Positions 12,769-23,492 of a DNA stretch of 64,000 nucleotides are shown here, piece after piece. The notes below the pieces were generated by a model that had not been told where the DNA came from, did not search any database, and was given only the letters and a program-made list of their open reading frames with translations. Location: NCBI RefSeq assembly GCF_009792795.1, contig NZ_VKHQ01000004.1, positions 616,659-680,658 on the forward strand, written 5' to 3'. Both the position numbers and the translations under genes were made by a program. Within the stretch, counting starts at the first letter, position 1. Every line of letters starts with the position of its first letter. The DNA is from Cognatiluteimonas profundi (GTDB lineage: Bacteria > Pseudomonadota > Gammaproteobacteria > Xanthomonadales > Xanthomonadaceae).

Positions 12769-14652
12769 TCACAAGCCGCAGAAGCAGTACGCCAGCGCCT
12801 GCACCGGCGCAGCATGGCGCGCTTGCAGTGCGTGATCCAGGAACGCCAGGTCATCGCGCGTCTGCGGCAGGGCGTGCGCCATCAGCGTCCCCGCGATGCC
12901 CGAATCCTTCAGCCATGCGGCGGCGATGCGGTTCTGCGCGAAGCGGTTGAAGAAGCGTTCGAACGGCGTCGCCTGCTTTTCCACGTAGCGCACCTGGTAA
13001 CGGTCCGGCGCGCCGAGTTTCGCCCGCGACGCTGCGTCGGCGACCGCATCCTCGATGCCGCCGAAGCGGTCGACGAGGCCGCGGTCCTTCGCCTGCGCGC
13101 CGCTCCAGACGCGCCCGCGCGCGATCGCATCGATGTCGGCGACGCTGCGTCCGCGCGCGCTGGCGACGCGCCCGGTGAAGTCGCGGTAACCCTTGTCGAT
13201 CACCGACTGCACCATCGCGCCGACGTCCGGATCCAGTGGCCGGGTGACATCGAAGGCGCCGGCGAAGCGCGTGGTGCCGACGCCGTCGGTGTGCACGCCC
13301 AGCTTGGCCAGCGTGCGCGGAATGGTGGGGATCAGCCCGAAGATGCCGATCGATCCGGTGATCGTCGACGGATCGGCATAGATGCGATCGGCATTCATCG
13401 AGATCCAGTAGCCGCCCGATGCCGCGACGTCGCCCATCGACACCACCACCGGCTTGCCGGCTGCCTTGAGCGCGGCGACCTGGCGGCGGATCTGTTCGGA
13501 GGCGAAGACTTCGCCGCCGGGTGAATTCACGCGCAGCACCACGGCCTTGACCCGGTCGTCGTCGCGCGCGTCGCGCAGCAACGCCGAGGTGGATTCGCCA
13601 CCGACGCTGCCCGGCGGCTGCTTGCCACCGGCGATCTCGCCTTCGGCGACGACCACCGCGACCTGCGGACGCGCCGCGACGCTCCCCAGCGCGTTGTCGA
13701 TGTGCCCCAGGTAGCCATCCAGGGAGATTTCGCGGAAGCCGTCCTCGGCATCGTCGTCGGCGACGCCGCGCCTGGCGAGCAGGTCGTCGAGTTCGTCTTC
13801 GGTCTTCAGGCCATTGACCAGGCGCTGGCGCAATGCGAATTGCGCCAGGTCGCCCTGCGCCGCGGCCAGTCCCTGCGGCAAGGTGTCGATGCCGTTGGCC
13901 AGCTGCTGCACGCTCACGCCGCGCACGCGCGCGATATCGCCGAGGTAGCGCTGCCAGATGTCGTTCATCCAGAACAGGTCCGCTTCCTTGGACGCCGGCG
14001 AGGCGGCATCGAGGATGTAGGGCTCGGCGGCGGACTTGTATTCGCCGACCCGGAACAGGTGCACGTCGACGCCGAGCTTGTCCTGCAGGCCTTCGCGGTA
14101 GTACTGGCGATAGCGGCCCAGCCCCTCGAGCATCAGCCCGCCCATCGGATCCAGGTAGACCTCGTTGGCCTGCGCCGCGAGCAGGTACTGGCCCTGGTCG
14201 AAGTTGTCGCCGAACGCCACCACCTGCTTGCCCGATGCACGCAGGCGCGCGATCGCGGCGGCGACTTCGCGGATGGATGCATAGCCGGAAAACTGCATGC
14301 GATCGGTGCGCAGCAGGACGCGCTCGATGCGCTTGTCATCGCGGGCCGCGTCGATCGCCCGCAGCAGGTCGCGCAACTGCACTTCGCCGGCACCGGTGTC
14401 GCCAAGCGCCCTGGCCAGTGCGCGACTGGCCGGATCGGAGGTGTACTGCTCGACGAGCTTGCCTTCCGGCGCGATCACCAGCGTCGTGCGCGGCAGCAGC
14501 GGGCGGCCGTCATCGCTCATGATCGCCCCCGCCACCAGCAGCAGCACCAGCACGAAGACCAGGTTGAACACCAGCCGGCGCGTGAAGTTGACGGCATCCC
14601 ACAGGCCCACGAAGAAGCGGGCGATGGGGCCGCGGCGGCGGGTGTCATTCAT
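12769..14652 (-). CDS. sppA: Signal peptide peptidase SppA, 67-kDa type
   Basis: 627 residues, the long two-domain form. It degrades signal peptides left in the inner membrane. One N-terminal membrane segment (27-45) is followed by two peptidase S49 domains. The catalytic dyad is split as in E. coli SppA: lysine K206 in VGEYKSAAEP and serine S412 in GDVAASGGYW. The ATG at 14652 gives MNDTRRRGPIARFF; a longer frame to 14697 is not needed. Confidence 0.95.
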   Translation of the reverse strand: MNDTRRRGPIARFFVGLWDAVNFTRRLVFNLVFVLVLLLVAGAIMSDDGRPLLPRTTLVIAPEGKLVEQYTSDPASRALARALGDTGAGEVQLRDLLRAIDAARDDKRIERVLLRTDRMQFSGYASIREVAAAIARLRASGKQVVAFGDNFDQGQYLLAAQANEVYLDPMGGLMLEGLGRYRQYYREGLQDKLGVDVHLFRVGEYKSAAEPYILDAASPASKEADLFWMNDIWQRYLGDIARVRGVSVQQLANGIDTLPQGLAAAQGDLAQFALRQRLVNGLKTEDELDDLLARRGVADDDAEDGFREISLDGYLGHIDNALGSVAARPQVAVVVAEGEIAGGKQPPGSVGGESTSALLRDARDDDRVKAVVLRVNSPGGEVFASEQIRRQVAALKAAGKPVVVSMGDVAASGGYWISMNADRIYADPSTITGSIGIFGLIPTIPRTLAKLGVHTDGVGTTRFAGAFDVTRPLDPDVGAMVQSVIDKGYRDFTGRVASARGRSVADIDAIARGRVWSGAQAKDRGLVDRFGGIEDAVADAASRAKLGAPDRYQVRYVEKQATPFERFFNRFAQNRIAAAWLKDSGIAGTLMAHALPQTRDDLAFLDHALQARHAAPVQALAYCFCGL

Positions 14653-14720
14653 TGAACGCGGACTCCGGAACGTAGCGTGGCAGGGTAACGGCCCCACGCC
14701 GCACAGTCATGCGCCACAGG

Positions 14721-16157
14721 TCACTGCGGAAGGTGTCCGGCCACGCGCGTGCGGCTGCTGTATGCGAAGCGCCAGCACAGCAGCACGGCGGCGACGCTGA
14801 GGCCCGCGATCAGCCCGACCCACATGCCGCGCGGTCCATGCGCCGCGGTCACGCCCGGCCAGCCCAGGCCGAGACCGGCGCCCAGCGGCATGCCGATCCC
14901 CCAATACGCGATCGCCGCCAGCAGCATCGGCACGCGCGTGTCCTTGAGCCCGCGCAGGGCGCCGGCCGAGAGCACCTGGATGCCGTCGGGAAACTGGAAC
15001 GCGGCCGCATACAGCAGCAACGAGGCCGCCAGCGTCGCCACGGCGGCATCGTGCGTGTAGAGCGCGACGATGGCGTGGCGACCCAGCAGCAGTGCCAGCG
15101 CCGACAAGGCCTGCGTGCCGAGGACCAGGCTGTAGCCGGCCAGTGCCGCCCGGCGCATGTCCTCGCGGCTGCCGCGACCCAGCGCATGGCCGATGCGCAC
15201 CGTGGTGGCCTCGGCCAGGCCCAGCGGGATCATGAAACACAGGCTGGCGACGTTGATCGCGATCTGGTGCGCCGCCACCGGCACCGCGCCGAGGTGGCCG
15301 ATGAGCAGCGCGGTGACGATGAACAGGCTGCCCTCCATCGCCACCGTCACCCCGATCGGCAGGCCGTTGGCCAGCAATCCGCGCAGCACCGACCAGCGCG
15401 GCCGGTCGAATCGCGCGAACAGCTCGAGGTCGGCGAAGCGGCGCGAACGCCGCAGGTACAGCGCGAATGCGATCGCCTGTGCCCACATCATCACCGCCGA
15501 GGCGATGCCCAGGCCGCCGGCGCCGAGTTCGGGAAAGCCGCCGACGCCGAAGGTCATCCCGTAGCCCAGCGGCACCAGAAGCAGCAGGCCGCCGAAACCC
15601 AGCAGCATCGTCGGCATGGTCCAGTGCAGGCCGTCGCTGAGGTAGCGCATGGTCAGGTACAGCGTCAGCGCCGGCACGCCCCAGCGGATGCCATGCAGGA
15701 ATGCCAGCGTGCCCGGCCGGATCGACGCATCGATGCCCATCGGCGCCAGCGCGACACCCACCACGCTGAGGAAGGCGAACAAGGCCGCGCCCAGCATCAG
15801 CGCCAGCCACAGTGCCTGCCGGAACAAGGGTCCGATCGCGTCCCGGCGGCCGGCGCCGTCGAGTTGCGACACCGCCGGCGGCACCGCCATCAGCGTGCCC
15901 ATCGGCAGCATCATCGGCAGCCAGAACAAGGCCGTGCCGACCGCAACCGAGGCCAGCGTCGTGGTGCCGTGGTGGCCGGCAATCACACTGTCGACGAAAC
16001 CGATCAGCCCGGTCGACAGGTGCCCGGCGACCAGTGGCGCGGCAAGCACGGCACTGGTGCGCACTTCATCGACAAGGCGCGGGACTTGCGGCATGGGGCT
16101 GGGAACCGATGGACGAAGGTGGCCGTCGGCCGATGGTGCTGGCGCCGGATCGGACAC
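14721..16157 (-). CDS. MATE-family multidrug/Na+ antiporter (NorM/MdtK-like)
   Basis: Up to 478 residues with about twelve hydrophobic segments in two repeats, typical of MATE transporters (…LAAPLVAGHLSTGLIGFVDSVIAGHHGTTTLASVAVG at the start of repeat 1 and a similar pattern mid-protein). It would export cationic drugs or metabolites in exchange for Na+ or H+. Two starts are possible: 16157, or 16094 (MPQVPRLVDEVRTSA), which removes a Pro/Ser-rich leader and fits relatives better. It sits 68 bp downstream of sppA's start region on the same strand and is divergent from the DUF3667 gene. Confidence 0.88.
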   Translation of the reverse strand: MSDPAPAPSADGHLRPSVPSPMPQVPRLVDEVRTSAVLAAPLVAGHLSTGLIGFVDSVIAGHHGTTTLASVAVGTALFWLPMMLPMGTLMAVPPAVSQLDGAGRRDAIGPLFRQALWLALMLGAALFAFLSVVGVALAPMGIDASIRPGTLAFLHGIRWGVPALTLYLTMRYLSDGLHWTMPTMLLGFGGLLLLVPLGYGMTFGVGGFPELGAGGLGIASAVMMWAQAIAFALYLRRSRRFADLELFARFDRPRWSVLRGLLANGLPIGVTVAMEGSLFIVTALLIGHLGAVPVAAHQIAINVASLCFMIPLGLAEATTVRIGHALGRGSREDMRRAALAGYSLVLGTQALSALALLLGRHAIVALYTHDAAVATLAASLLLYAAAFQFPDGIQVLSAGALRGLKDTRVPMLLAAIAYWGIGMPLGAGLGLGWPGVTAAHGPRGMWVGLIAGLSVAAVLLCWRFAYSSRTRVAGHLPQ

Positions 16158-16198
16158 GGTCCTATCTTAGCCAGCGCACTCTCCCGCCGTGGCAACGC

Positions 16199-17362
16199 AT
16201 GACCGATCCGTCAGCCACTCCCGCCATGCCCGGACCGCTCGACGCGCAGGCGCGGCCCGCGGCCTGCCAGAACTGCGGCGCGCCGCTGCTCGGCCCGCAT
16301 TGCTATCAGTGCGGCCAGCCGGTGAGCGGCCTGGTCCGGCACTTCAGCAGCATCATCGGCGACGCGCTCGACACCATCCTCAACATCGATGCACGGGTGT
16401 TCCGCACGCTGTGGCCGCTGCTGGCGCGTCCCGGCTACCTGACCTGCGAATACTTCGCCGGCCGCCGCGTGCGCTATGTCAGCCCGGTGCGCCTGTTCGT
16501 GTTCCTGAGCATCCTCACGTTCTTCGTGGCGCGGCTCACCATCAACATCCCCGGCGACGCGGTGCACTTCGACAGCAACGACGCCATCGGGCGGGCCACC
16601 ACCGTCGCCCAGGTCGAGCGGTTGCGCGACACTGCGATCGCCTCCGTCGCGCGTGGCCGGCAGGACGCGAAGCAACGCGTGCCGGGACTGGATGCCCGAT
16701 TGGCGGTCGCGCAGACCGCCATCCGCGCCAAGGCCGATCGCCGGATCGCCGAGTTGACCGGCGCCGCCGCGCGCGGCGAGCCGCCACCGGAATCCAAGCC
16801 GGAGATCATGTTCGACGGCAAGCCCTGGGATCCGAAGACGCACCCGCTGGCGCTGCAGTGGTTGCCGGATTTCGGCAACGACTGGCTCAACCGCCAGGTC
16901 GCGCGCGCCGAAAGCAACATCGCGCGCATGCAACGGGATCCGTCGCTGTTCAAGGATGCGGCGCTCAGCGCGATCCCGTCGACGCTGTTCGTGCTGCTGC
17001 CGGTGTTCGCGCTGATGCTGGAAATCCTGTACGTGTTCAAGCGCCGGCTGTACATGGAACACCTGATCGTGGCGCTGCACAGCCATGCCTTCCTGTGCCT
17101 GTCGCTGCTGCTGGTCTTCCTGGCCATGGCGTTGCGGCAATGGCTCGCACCCGCGTCGGGCGCGCTGCACTCGTTGCTGGGACTGGTCGAGGGAGTCCTG
17201 TTTGCCTGGATGCCGCTGTACCTGCTGTTGATGCAGAAGCGCGTCTACGGGCAGGGCTGGCCGATGACGCTGACCAAGTACGCGGTGTTGGGCTTGAGCT
17301 ACACGATCCTGTTGTCGCTGGGCGCGGCGTTCACGATCATCGCGAGCCTGGTGTCGGCCTGA
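16199..17362 (+). CDS. DUF3667 membrane protein with N-terminal zinc ribbon
   Basis: 387 residues. Four cysteines form a zinc-ribbon pattern near the N-terminus (C23, C26, C35, C38 in CQNCGAPLLGPHCYQCGQ). An amphipathic linker leads to a membrane segment (about 98-112), a long charged loop, and four C-terminal hydrophobic segments. This arrangement defines DUF3667 proteins, whose role is unknown. The ATG at 16199 lies in the 41-bp divergent spacer to the MATE gene. The same frame runs open to 15812, but that is antisense to the MATE gene. Confidence 0.85.
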   Translation: MTDPSATPAMPGPLDAQARPAACQNCGAPLLGPHCYQCGQPVSGLVRHFSSIIGDALDTILNIDARVFRTLWPLLARPGYLTCEYFAGRRVRYVSPVRLFVFLSILTFFVARLTINIPGDAVHFDSNDAIGRATTVAQVERLRDTAIASVARGRQDAKQRVPGLDARLAVAQTAIRAKADRRIAELTGAAARGEPPPESKPEIMFDGKPWDPKTHPLALQWLPDFGNDWLNRQVARAESNIARMQRDPSLFKDAALSAIPSTLFVLLPVFALMLEILYVFKRRLYMEHLIVALHSHAFLCLSLLLVFLAMALRQWLAPASGALHSLLGLVEGVLFAWMPLYLLLMQKRVYGQGWPMTLTKYAVLGLSYTILLSLGAAFTIIASLVSA

Positions 17363-17395
17363 CCGCCGCATCCCGCGCGCGTGCTGGCACGGCTG

Positions 17396-18025
17396 TCAGC
17401 GCGCCAGCTCGGATTGCAGCCAGGACGCGCGGTTGCCATCGGCGGTGGACAACAAGGCGCGCCGCAGGGCATCGCGTTGCTGGGGCGGCGTGCGTTGCGC
17501 CAGCACGCCAAGATCGATGCGCTCGGACGGCGTCAAGCTGCGCAGCGCATCGAGCAGCGGCGTGCGCTCGACCGCCGGCACCTGCATCAGCAGCGGCTGC
17601 AGCGCCGCGAAGCTGGCGCCCAATGCCGGACCGAGCAACCATCCGCGACGCTGGCTGGCGTCTTCCTGCGCGAATTGCGCGCGCAATGCCTGTTGCCGCG
17701 CGCCGTCCAGCGCCGCGAACGCCATGGCGGCCGCCCGCACCTGCACACGCTGGTCGGCGGGCAGCGCGCGCCAGGCCAGCCACGACTCGCGTCGCTCGCG
17801 CCGGATTGCCAGCGGCAACGCATCCCATGCCGCAAGACGCTGGCGGAATGCCTGCTGCTGCGCGGGTGTCATCGCCTGCCATTGCGCGTCGCGCGCCAGC
17901 AGCATCCGCTGCGTGGCGGCTGGCAGCTGGGGCAAGCGGTCGCGCAACGACGGCGGCAGCGCGAGCGCTGACGCCGCGACCAGCAGCAGGGCCAGGCCCG
18001 CGCGGGCCGCGTCAGCGCGACGCAC
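17396..18025 (-). CDS. DUF3106 periplasmic protein
   Basis: 209 residues from a GTG at 18025 that overlaps the end of the upstream gene by 14 bp; this start gives a clean signal peptide (RADAARAGLALLLVAASALALP). The mature part is built of repeated helical units WxxLPxxxRxxxRxxxxAW and ALPADQRVQVR, the DUF3106 pattern, which resembles CpxP/LTXXQ-type periplasmic sensors. The product is predicted to be periplasmic. Coupling to the sigma-like gene suggests a regulator or sensor role, but this is inference. Confidence 0.78.
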   Translation of the reverse strand: MRRADAARAGLALLLVAASALALPPSLRDRLPQLPAATQRMLLARDAQWQAMTPAQQQAFRQRLAAWDALPLAIRRERRESWLAWRALPADQRVQVRAAAMAFAALDGARQQALRAQFAQEDASQRRGWLLGPALGASFAALQPLLMQVPAVERTPLLDALRSLTPSERIDLGVLAQRTPPQQRDALRRALLSTADGNRASWLQSELAR

Positions 18026-18944
18026 CGGGCGCCTCCACGTTGCCTGCGGTACCGGGTGCCGGGGCCGCGGCGTCGGGGAAGACCAGCGGAGCGGCCTCCG
18101 GTGCGCCTGCCATCCGCGCGGCGTACCAGGCGTAGAAATCCAGGCTCTCGACCAGCGCCTGCTCGCGCGCATCCGCCAGCGCGTCGAAATCCGGGTGGGT
18201 CAGCACTGCGGTCCCGGCGTCGAAGGTCGAGGCCGGATCGGAGGCCGCGGGCAGCGCCATCGCCCGCACCGAAGGGTCGTCGCCCGCACCGGCGCGGTGG
18301 ATGAGCCATGCCCCGGCCAGGGCCAGGACGCAAACGCCGCAGGCCAGCCACAGCGCCGGAGCGAACCAGGCGGGTCGCAGGCCGGCGGGCGTCGGCTCCG
18401 GCCGCGCCGCCATCGCGAACAGGCGGTCCAGGCGGCCGGAACGCGGATCCGTGCCGGCGCGCACGGCACGCTCGCAGGCCGCCAGCAGGTCTCGCCACGC
18501 CGCTGCATCGACCCGGCCGTGGGCATCGCGCGGCAATGCCCGGCGCAGGGCGCGTCGCTGGAGGCTCAGCGGGATGCCGAGCACGGCGGCCGCCTCGGCC
18601 TCGTCCAGTCGCGCGACTGCGCGCAGCAGGACCGTGGCACGCAGGCCGGCGCTCATCGGCGCCAGCGCCCGCAGCTCGGATGGCCACTGTCGGTTCGGCT
18701 GGCGACGCCGGAGCGGCGGCGCCGCAACGAGCAGGGTCCAGAAGTGTTGCGTCCAGTTGGCGACCGGGGCGCGCACCAGGTCGCGACCCAGTGCCTGCAC
18801 CGCTGCCGACATCGCTGCATCGGCCTGCCGGCCTTCGCCGCAGAGCAGTTCGGCAAAGACGAGCGCGCGCGGGCCGGTCTCCCGCAGGACGGCAGTCAGC
18901 GCGGCGGACGCGCCGGTGGCCTGGGGCAGGGTTGGAGCAGTCAT
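18012..18944 (-). CDS. Membrane-anchored sigma-70-like protein
   Basis: 310 residues. The N-terminal 160 residues are helical and look like a diverged ECF sigma factor: an acidic helix region (about 25-75) and a region-4-like helix-turn-helix (LLRAVARLDEAEAAAVLGIPLSLQRRALRRAL, about 106-137). A single membrane segment lies at 193-215 (PAWFAPALWLACGVCVLALAGAWLI), followed by a 95-residue periplasmic tail with YAWYAARM. The ATG at 18944 was chosen over an upstream start at 19073, because the extra residues are not sigma-like. The downstream DUF3106 gene overlaps it. The sigma assignment is by pattern and needs a profile search; it might instead be only DNA-binding. Confidence 0.6.
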   Translation of the reverse strand: MTAPTLPQATGASAALTAVLRETGPRALVFAELLCGEGRQADAAMSAAVQALGRDLVRAPVANWTQHFWTLLVAAPPLRRRQPNRQWPSELRALAPMSAGLRATVLLRAVARLDEAEAAAVLGIPLSLQRRALRRALPRDAHGRVDAAAWRDLLAACERAVRAGTDPRSGRLDRLFAMAARPEPTPAGLRPAWFAPALWLACGVCVLALAGAWLIHRAGAGDDPSVRAMALPAASDPASTFDAGTAVLTHPDFDALADAREQALVESLDFYAWYAARMAGAPEAAPLVFPDAAAPAPGTAGNVEAPGASR

Positions 18945-19065
18945 TGACGCCGATGGTTGCCTGCGAACGCGTCGCATCATAGCCGTCCGCGGCGGGCCGG
19001 GAGGCGCTTGACACGGCCGAAAATCCCGCCCGGGCCAAGCCGGGCAATGCTTCCAGCCGCAAAGG

Positions 19066-19279
19066 TTGTGCACAGCAATATTCCGGCCGCTTCGACGGTG
19101 CTTTCACCGCGCCCACTACGCGATCCACGAACGACGTTCCACGCTTATGTCTTTGAAATTAAAGGACTTATGCAGTTTGACCATTTTTTGACCATTCCGC
19201 ATTGCCCGCTTGATGGACCGCCGTTGCGCAGTGCTGGCGCGAGAGCATGCACAGGCTTATCCACAGTTGGTGTGGATAA
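19066..19279. other. AT-rich origin-like spacer with DnaA boxes
   Basis: This is the core of the 451-bp gene-free stretch between the sigma-like gene and priA. TTATCCACA (19257-19265) and TGTGGATAA (19271-19279) are two perfect consensus DnaA boxes, inverted and five bases apart. TTGTGCACA (19066-19074) differs by one base. A tandem 10-base direct repeat (19176-19196) and a local A/T-rich tract (19141-19200 and 19281-19296) lie between and after the boxes, in contrast to the surrounding very GC-rich DNA. It may serve as promoter region of priA, with DnaA control, or as a DnaA-titration or origin-like site. The dnaA gene is not in this window. Confidence 0.6.
19176..19196. repeat. Tandem direct repeat, period 11 bp
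   Basis: TTTGACCATT occurs at 19176-19185 and again at 19187-19196, so the two copies are spaced by 11 bases, about one helical turn. This is the layout of an iteron or operator half-site pair. It lies 200 bp before priA in the AT-rich spacer. Confidence 0.6.
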
Positions 19280-19395
19280 GGTTAAAAAACGTTTAAGGTC
19301 CGTTAGTTGCGTCATTTTCGTCGCCTGCGTCACAGCTAGTCGCTGCAAGCGATGGACGCCATTCACAGTCATCGGCCTGTCGCTAGACTTGGCCC

Positions 19396-21621
19396 ATGCC
19401 CGCGCCTGATTCCGTTCCGATCCCCGCCGCCAGCACGCGGGTGTTGCGGGTCGCCCTGCCGCTGCCGCTGCCGCGCTTGTTCGACTACCGGTCGGCCGAC
19501 GGCCCGGCCGATCCCGCGGCGATCGGATGCCGGGTGCGGGTGCCCTTCGGGCCGCGCGAGCTGGTGGGGGTGGTCGCCGACGTGGGCGCGCCGGCCGACG
19601 GGATCGACGGCCTGCGCGAAGCCATCGCCGTCCTCGATGCCGCCCCGCTGTTGCGGGGGGAGCTGTTCGATTCGCTGCAGTGGCTGGCCCGCTACAACCA
19701 CGCCCCGCTCGGGGAGGTCTTCGCCACCGCCCTGCCCTCGATGTTGCGGCGGGGCGAGCCGCTGCCGGAGACCGACACCTGGGCCTGGCAGCTGACCGAG
19801 GCCGGCCTGGCCGCCCGCACGGGCCTGCGCGCCGGCAGTCGCCCGCGCCGGCTGGCGGACTGCCTGGCCGACGGTGGGCGCGACGAGGACGCCCTGGCCG
19901 ACACCGTGGACGGCTGGCGTGCCGCGGCGCGATCGCTGGCCGTGCGCGGATTGATCGAGCGCGTGCCGGCGACCACCGCCAGCCAGGCACCGACACCGAT
20001 CCCGGGCCCGATCGCGAATGACGAGCAGGCCGCCGCGATCGACGCACTGGTGCAGGCGCGCCAGCAGTTCGCGCCGATGCTGCTGGACGGCGTGACCGGC
20101 AGTGGCAAGACCGAGGTCTACCTGCAGGCGATCGCCGACTGCCTGGCGCGGGGCAGGCAGGCGCTGGTGCTGGTGCCCGAGATCGGCCTGACCCCGCAGA
20201 TGCTGGCGCGGTTCCGCGCACGACTGGGCGTGCCGGTGCATGCGCTGCATTCGGACCTGGGCGATACGCAGCGCGCGCGGGTCTGGGCCGCGGCCTGGCG
20301 CGGCGAGGCGCGGGTCATCGTCGGCACGCGCTCGGCGGTGTTCACGCCATTGCCCGACGCCGGCCTGATCGTCGTCGACGAGGAACACGACGCGAGCTAC
20401 AAGCAGCAGGACGGCATCCGCTACAACGCCCGCGATTTCGCCCTGGTCCGCGCCAAGGCGCTCGGCGTCCCGGTGCTGCTTGGCAGCGCGACGCCCTCGC
20501 TGGAATCCCTGCACAACGCCACGCTCGGGCGTTACGCCCACCTGCGCCTGCACAAGCGCGCCGGCGTCGCGCAAGCGCCGTCGGTGCGCGTGATCGATGT
20601 GCGCAAGCGTCCCTTGCAGGCGGGCCTGTCGCAGCAACTGCTGGATGCGATGGCCGCCGCGCTTGCCGCTGGCGGCCAGGTACTGGTGTTCAAGAACCGC
20701 CGTGGCTACGCGCCGGTGCTGCTCTGCCACGACTGCGGCTGGACGGCGCACTGCCAGCGCTGCAGCACGCCGGCCAACAGCACCGCGATGACGGTGCACG
20801 CCGGTGGCCGCCGCCTGCAATGCCACCATTGCGGCGCGCGCCGCCCGGTGCCGCCGGCGTGTCCGGATTGTGGTGCGCTGGCGCTGCAGCCGCAGGGCAA
20901 CGGCACCGAGCGCATCGAGGAGTTCCTGGCGCAGCATTTCGCCGACGTGCCGGTGTTGCGCGTGGACCGCGGCAGCACCCGCCGTCGCGACAGTTTGGAA
21001 GCGCTGCTCGACGGCTTCGGCACGCAACCGGGGATCCTGGTCGGCACGCAGATGCTGGCCAAGGGCCACGACCTGCCCAACCTCACGCTGGTGGCGGTGG
21101 TCGGCATCGACGAAGGGTTGTTCTCGGCGGATTTCCGCGCGCACGAGAAAGTCGCGCAGATGCTGGTGCAGGTCGCCGGCCGCGCCGGCCGCGCCACGCG
21201 TCCGGGCGCGGTCTGGCTGCAGACCCACCATCCGCAGCATCCGTTGCTGCAGACCCTGATCGAGGGCGGTTACCACGCCTTTGCCGGGCAGGAACTCGCA
21301 CAACGCGAGGCAGCGGGTTTCCCGCCGTTCGCGCACCTGGCGCTGCTGCGCGCCGAGGCCGCGTCGGCGGATCCGCCGACCGCATTCCTGCAGGCGGCGC
21401 GCGGCTTGCTTGGCGATGCCGCCGGGGTGGACCTGCACGGTCCGCTGCCCGCCCCGATGCCGCGCCGCGCCGGCATGCAGCGCGTGCAGCTGCTGCTGTC
21501 CGCCATCGAGCGCCGCAGCCTGCACGCGGCGCTGGATGCGATCGTGCCGCGGCTGCATGCACTGCCCGAGGCACGCAAGGTGCGCTGGTCGATCGACGTC
21601 GATCCGCTCGACCTGTACTAA
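19396..21621 (+). CDS. priA: Primosomal protein N' (replication restart helicase PriA)
   Basis: 741 residues. A 3'-to-5' helicase that reloads the replisome at collapsed forks. The N-terminal DNA-binding domain (1-200) recognises 3' ends; the helicase core has Walker A GVTGSGKT (232-239) and Walker B DEEH (328-331). The zinc-binding insertion spans C444-C492 with eight cysteines (CHDC, CQRC, CHHC, CPDC). The C-terminal helicase motifs [17 protein letters not shown] and QVAGRAGR are intact. The gene follows a spacer with DnaA boxes and ends at a strong terminator shared with rpoH. Confidence 0.97.
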   Translation: MPAPDSVPIPAASTRVLRVALPLPLPRLFDYRSADGPADPAAIGCRVRVPFGPRELVGVVADVGAPADGIDGLREAIAVLDAAPLLRGELFDSLQWLARYNHAPLGEVFATALPSMLRRGEPLPETDTWAWQLTEAGLAARTGLRAGSRPRRLADCLADGGRDEDALADTVDGWRAAARSLAVRGLIERVPATTASQAPTPIPGPIANDEQAAAIDALVQARQQFAPMLLDGVTGSGKTEVYLQAIADCLARGRQALVLVPEIGLTPQMLARFRARLGVPVHALHSDLGDTQRARVWAAAWRGEARVIVGTRSAVFTPLPDAGLIVVDEEHDASYKQQDGIRYNARDFALVRAKALGVPVLLGSATPSLESLHNATLGRYAHLRLHKRAGVAQAPSVRVIDVRKRPLQAGLSQQLLDAMAAALAAGGQVLVFKNRRGYAPVLLCHDCGWTAHCQRCSTPANSTAMTVHAGGRRLQCHHCGARRPVPPACPDCGALALQPQGNGTERIEEFLAQHFADVPVLRVDRGSTRRRDSLEALLDGFGTQPGILVGTQMLAKGHDLPNLTLVAVVGIDEGLFSADFRAHEKVAQMLVQVAGRAGRATRPGAVWLQTHHPQHPLLQTLIEGGYHAFAGQELAQREAAGFPPFAHLALLRAEAASADPPTAFLQAARGLLGDAAGVDLHGPLPAPMPRRAGMQRVQLLLSAIERRSLHAALDAIVPRLHALPEARKVRWSIDVDPLDLY

Positions 21622-21635
21622 GCCGCGCTGAAACG

Positions 21636-21662
21636 AAAAAGGCCCGGATTCCCGGGCCTTTT
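21636..21662. terminator. Bidirectional terminator between priA and rpoH
   Basis: AAAAGGCCCGG and CCGGGCCTTTT form a perfect 11-bp stem with a four-base loop. A-tract on one side and T-tract on the other make it work for both converging genes. Confidence 0.85.
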
Positions 21663-21682
21663 CCTGATCATGCAGCCGCGTG

Positions 21683-22561
<879 letters not shown>

Positions 22562-22724
22562 GGGAAGGATTTTAGCAATGGCTACCTGTGACTGCTAACC
22601 CGGCGGAAAGTTCTGCTGTGTTCCATTCATGGGACGCCGCTCATCCATTAGGCGCCGGCCGGGTGTCAACCGGGTGTGCAAGCAGGGCGCCCGGACCGCC
22701 GGCCGCCCGCGCCCACTGGTCGCA

Positions 22725-23492
22725 TCAGGCCAGGACGCCGTCGCTGCCGCCGCAAACCGCCCCGAGCGCAGCGCGCGGCGGCAGCGACCAGTCGATCGGG
22801 CTCTCGCCGTGGCCGACCAGATAGTCGTTCGCCGCCGAGAAATGCCCGCAACCCATGAACCCCCGGTGTGCCGACAGCGGCGAGGGATGCGGCGCCCTGA
22901 GCACGCAATGGCGCGTGGCGTCGATGCGCTGGCCCTTGGCCTGGGCGTAGCTGCCCCAGAGCATGAAGACCAGATGTTCGCGTTCGCGGTTCAGGACGTC
23001 GATGACATGGTCGGTGAAGCCTTCCCAGCCCTTGCCGGCGTGCGCCCCGGCGCGGCCTTCCTCGACGCTCAGCACGGCGTTGAGCAGCAGCACGCCCTGT
23101 CGCGCCCACGGCAGCAGGCAGCCATGGTCGGGGCGGGCGATGCCGAGGTCGCGCTGCAGTTCCTTGAAGATGTTGTCCAGCGACGGCGGCACCCGCACGC
23201 CGGGCTGCACCGAAAAGCACAGGCCGTGCGCCTGCCCGGGGCCGTGGTAGGGATCCTGTCCGAGGATCACGACCTTGACCTTGTCGAAGGGGGTGGCGTC
23301 GAGCGCGGCGAAGATCCGCGCCGGCGGCGGATGGATGCGCGCGCCAGCCTGTCGGCGCTCCCGCAGGAATGCCGCCAGCTGCTGCATGTCGTCGCGCAGC
23401 AGGTAGGCACCCACCCGCGATTTCCACGACGCTTCCAGGCGCAGGTTGCGACCCGCGTCGACGGCATCCGGGCTGGCCGCGCCCGGGCTCAT
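22725..23492 (-). CDS. ung: Uracil-DNA glycosylase
   Basis: 255 residues. It removes uracil from DNA. The water-activating motif [14 protein letters not shown] (78-91, D80) and the minor-groove loop [11 protein letters not shown] (202-212, H202) mark a family 1 UDG. The start ATG overlaps the stop of the response regulator by four bases, making ung the last gene of an ftsE-ftsX-regulator-ung unit. The C-terminus carries about 15 residues beyond the usual end. Confidence 0.97.
   Translation of the reverse strand: MSPGAASPDAVDAGRNLRLEASWKSRVGAYLLRDDMQQLAAFLRERRQAGARIHPPPARIFAALDATPFDKVKVVILGQDPYHGPGQAHGLCFSVQPGVRVPPSLDNIFKELQRDLGIARPDHGCLLPWARQGVLLLNAVLSVEEGRAGAHAGKGWEGFTDHVIDVLNREREHLVFMLWGSYAQAKGQRIDATRHCVLRAPHPSPLSAHRGFMGCGHFSAANDYLVGHGESPIDWSLPPRAALGAVCGGSDGVLA

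Noticed and set aside
19369-21558. 729-residue minus-strand frame opposite priA
   Set aside because: Shadow; rich in H, R, Q and G, no recognisable motif.
22562-22724. RNA thermosensor or riboswitch upstream of rpoH
   Set aside because: The spacer is too GC-rich to judge by eye and no known pattern was visible.
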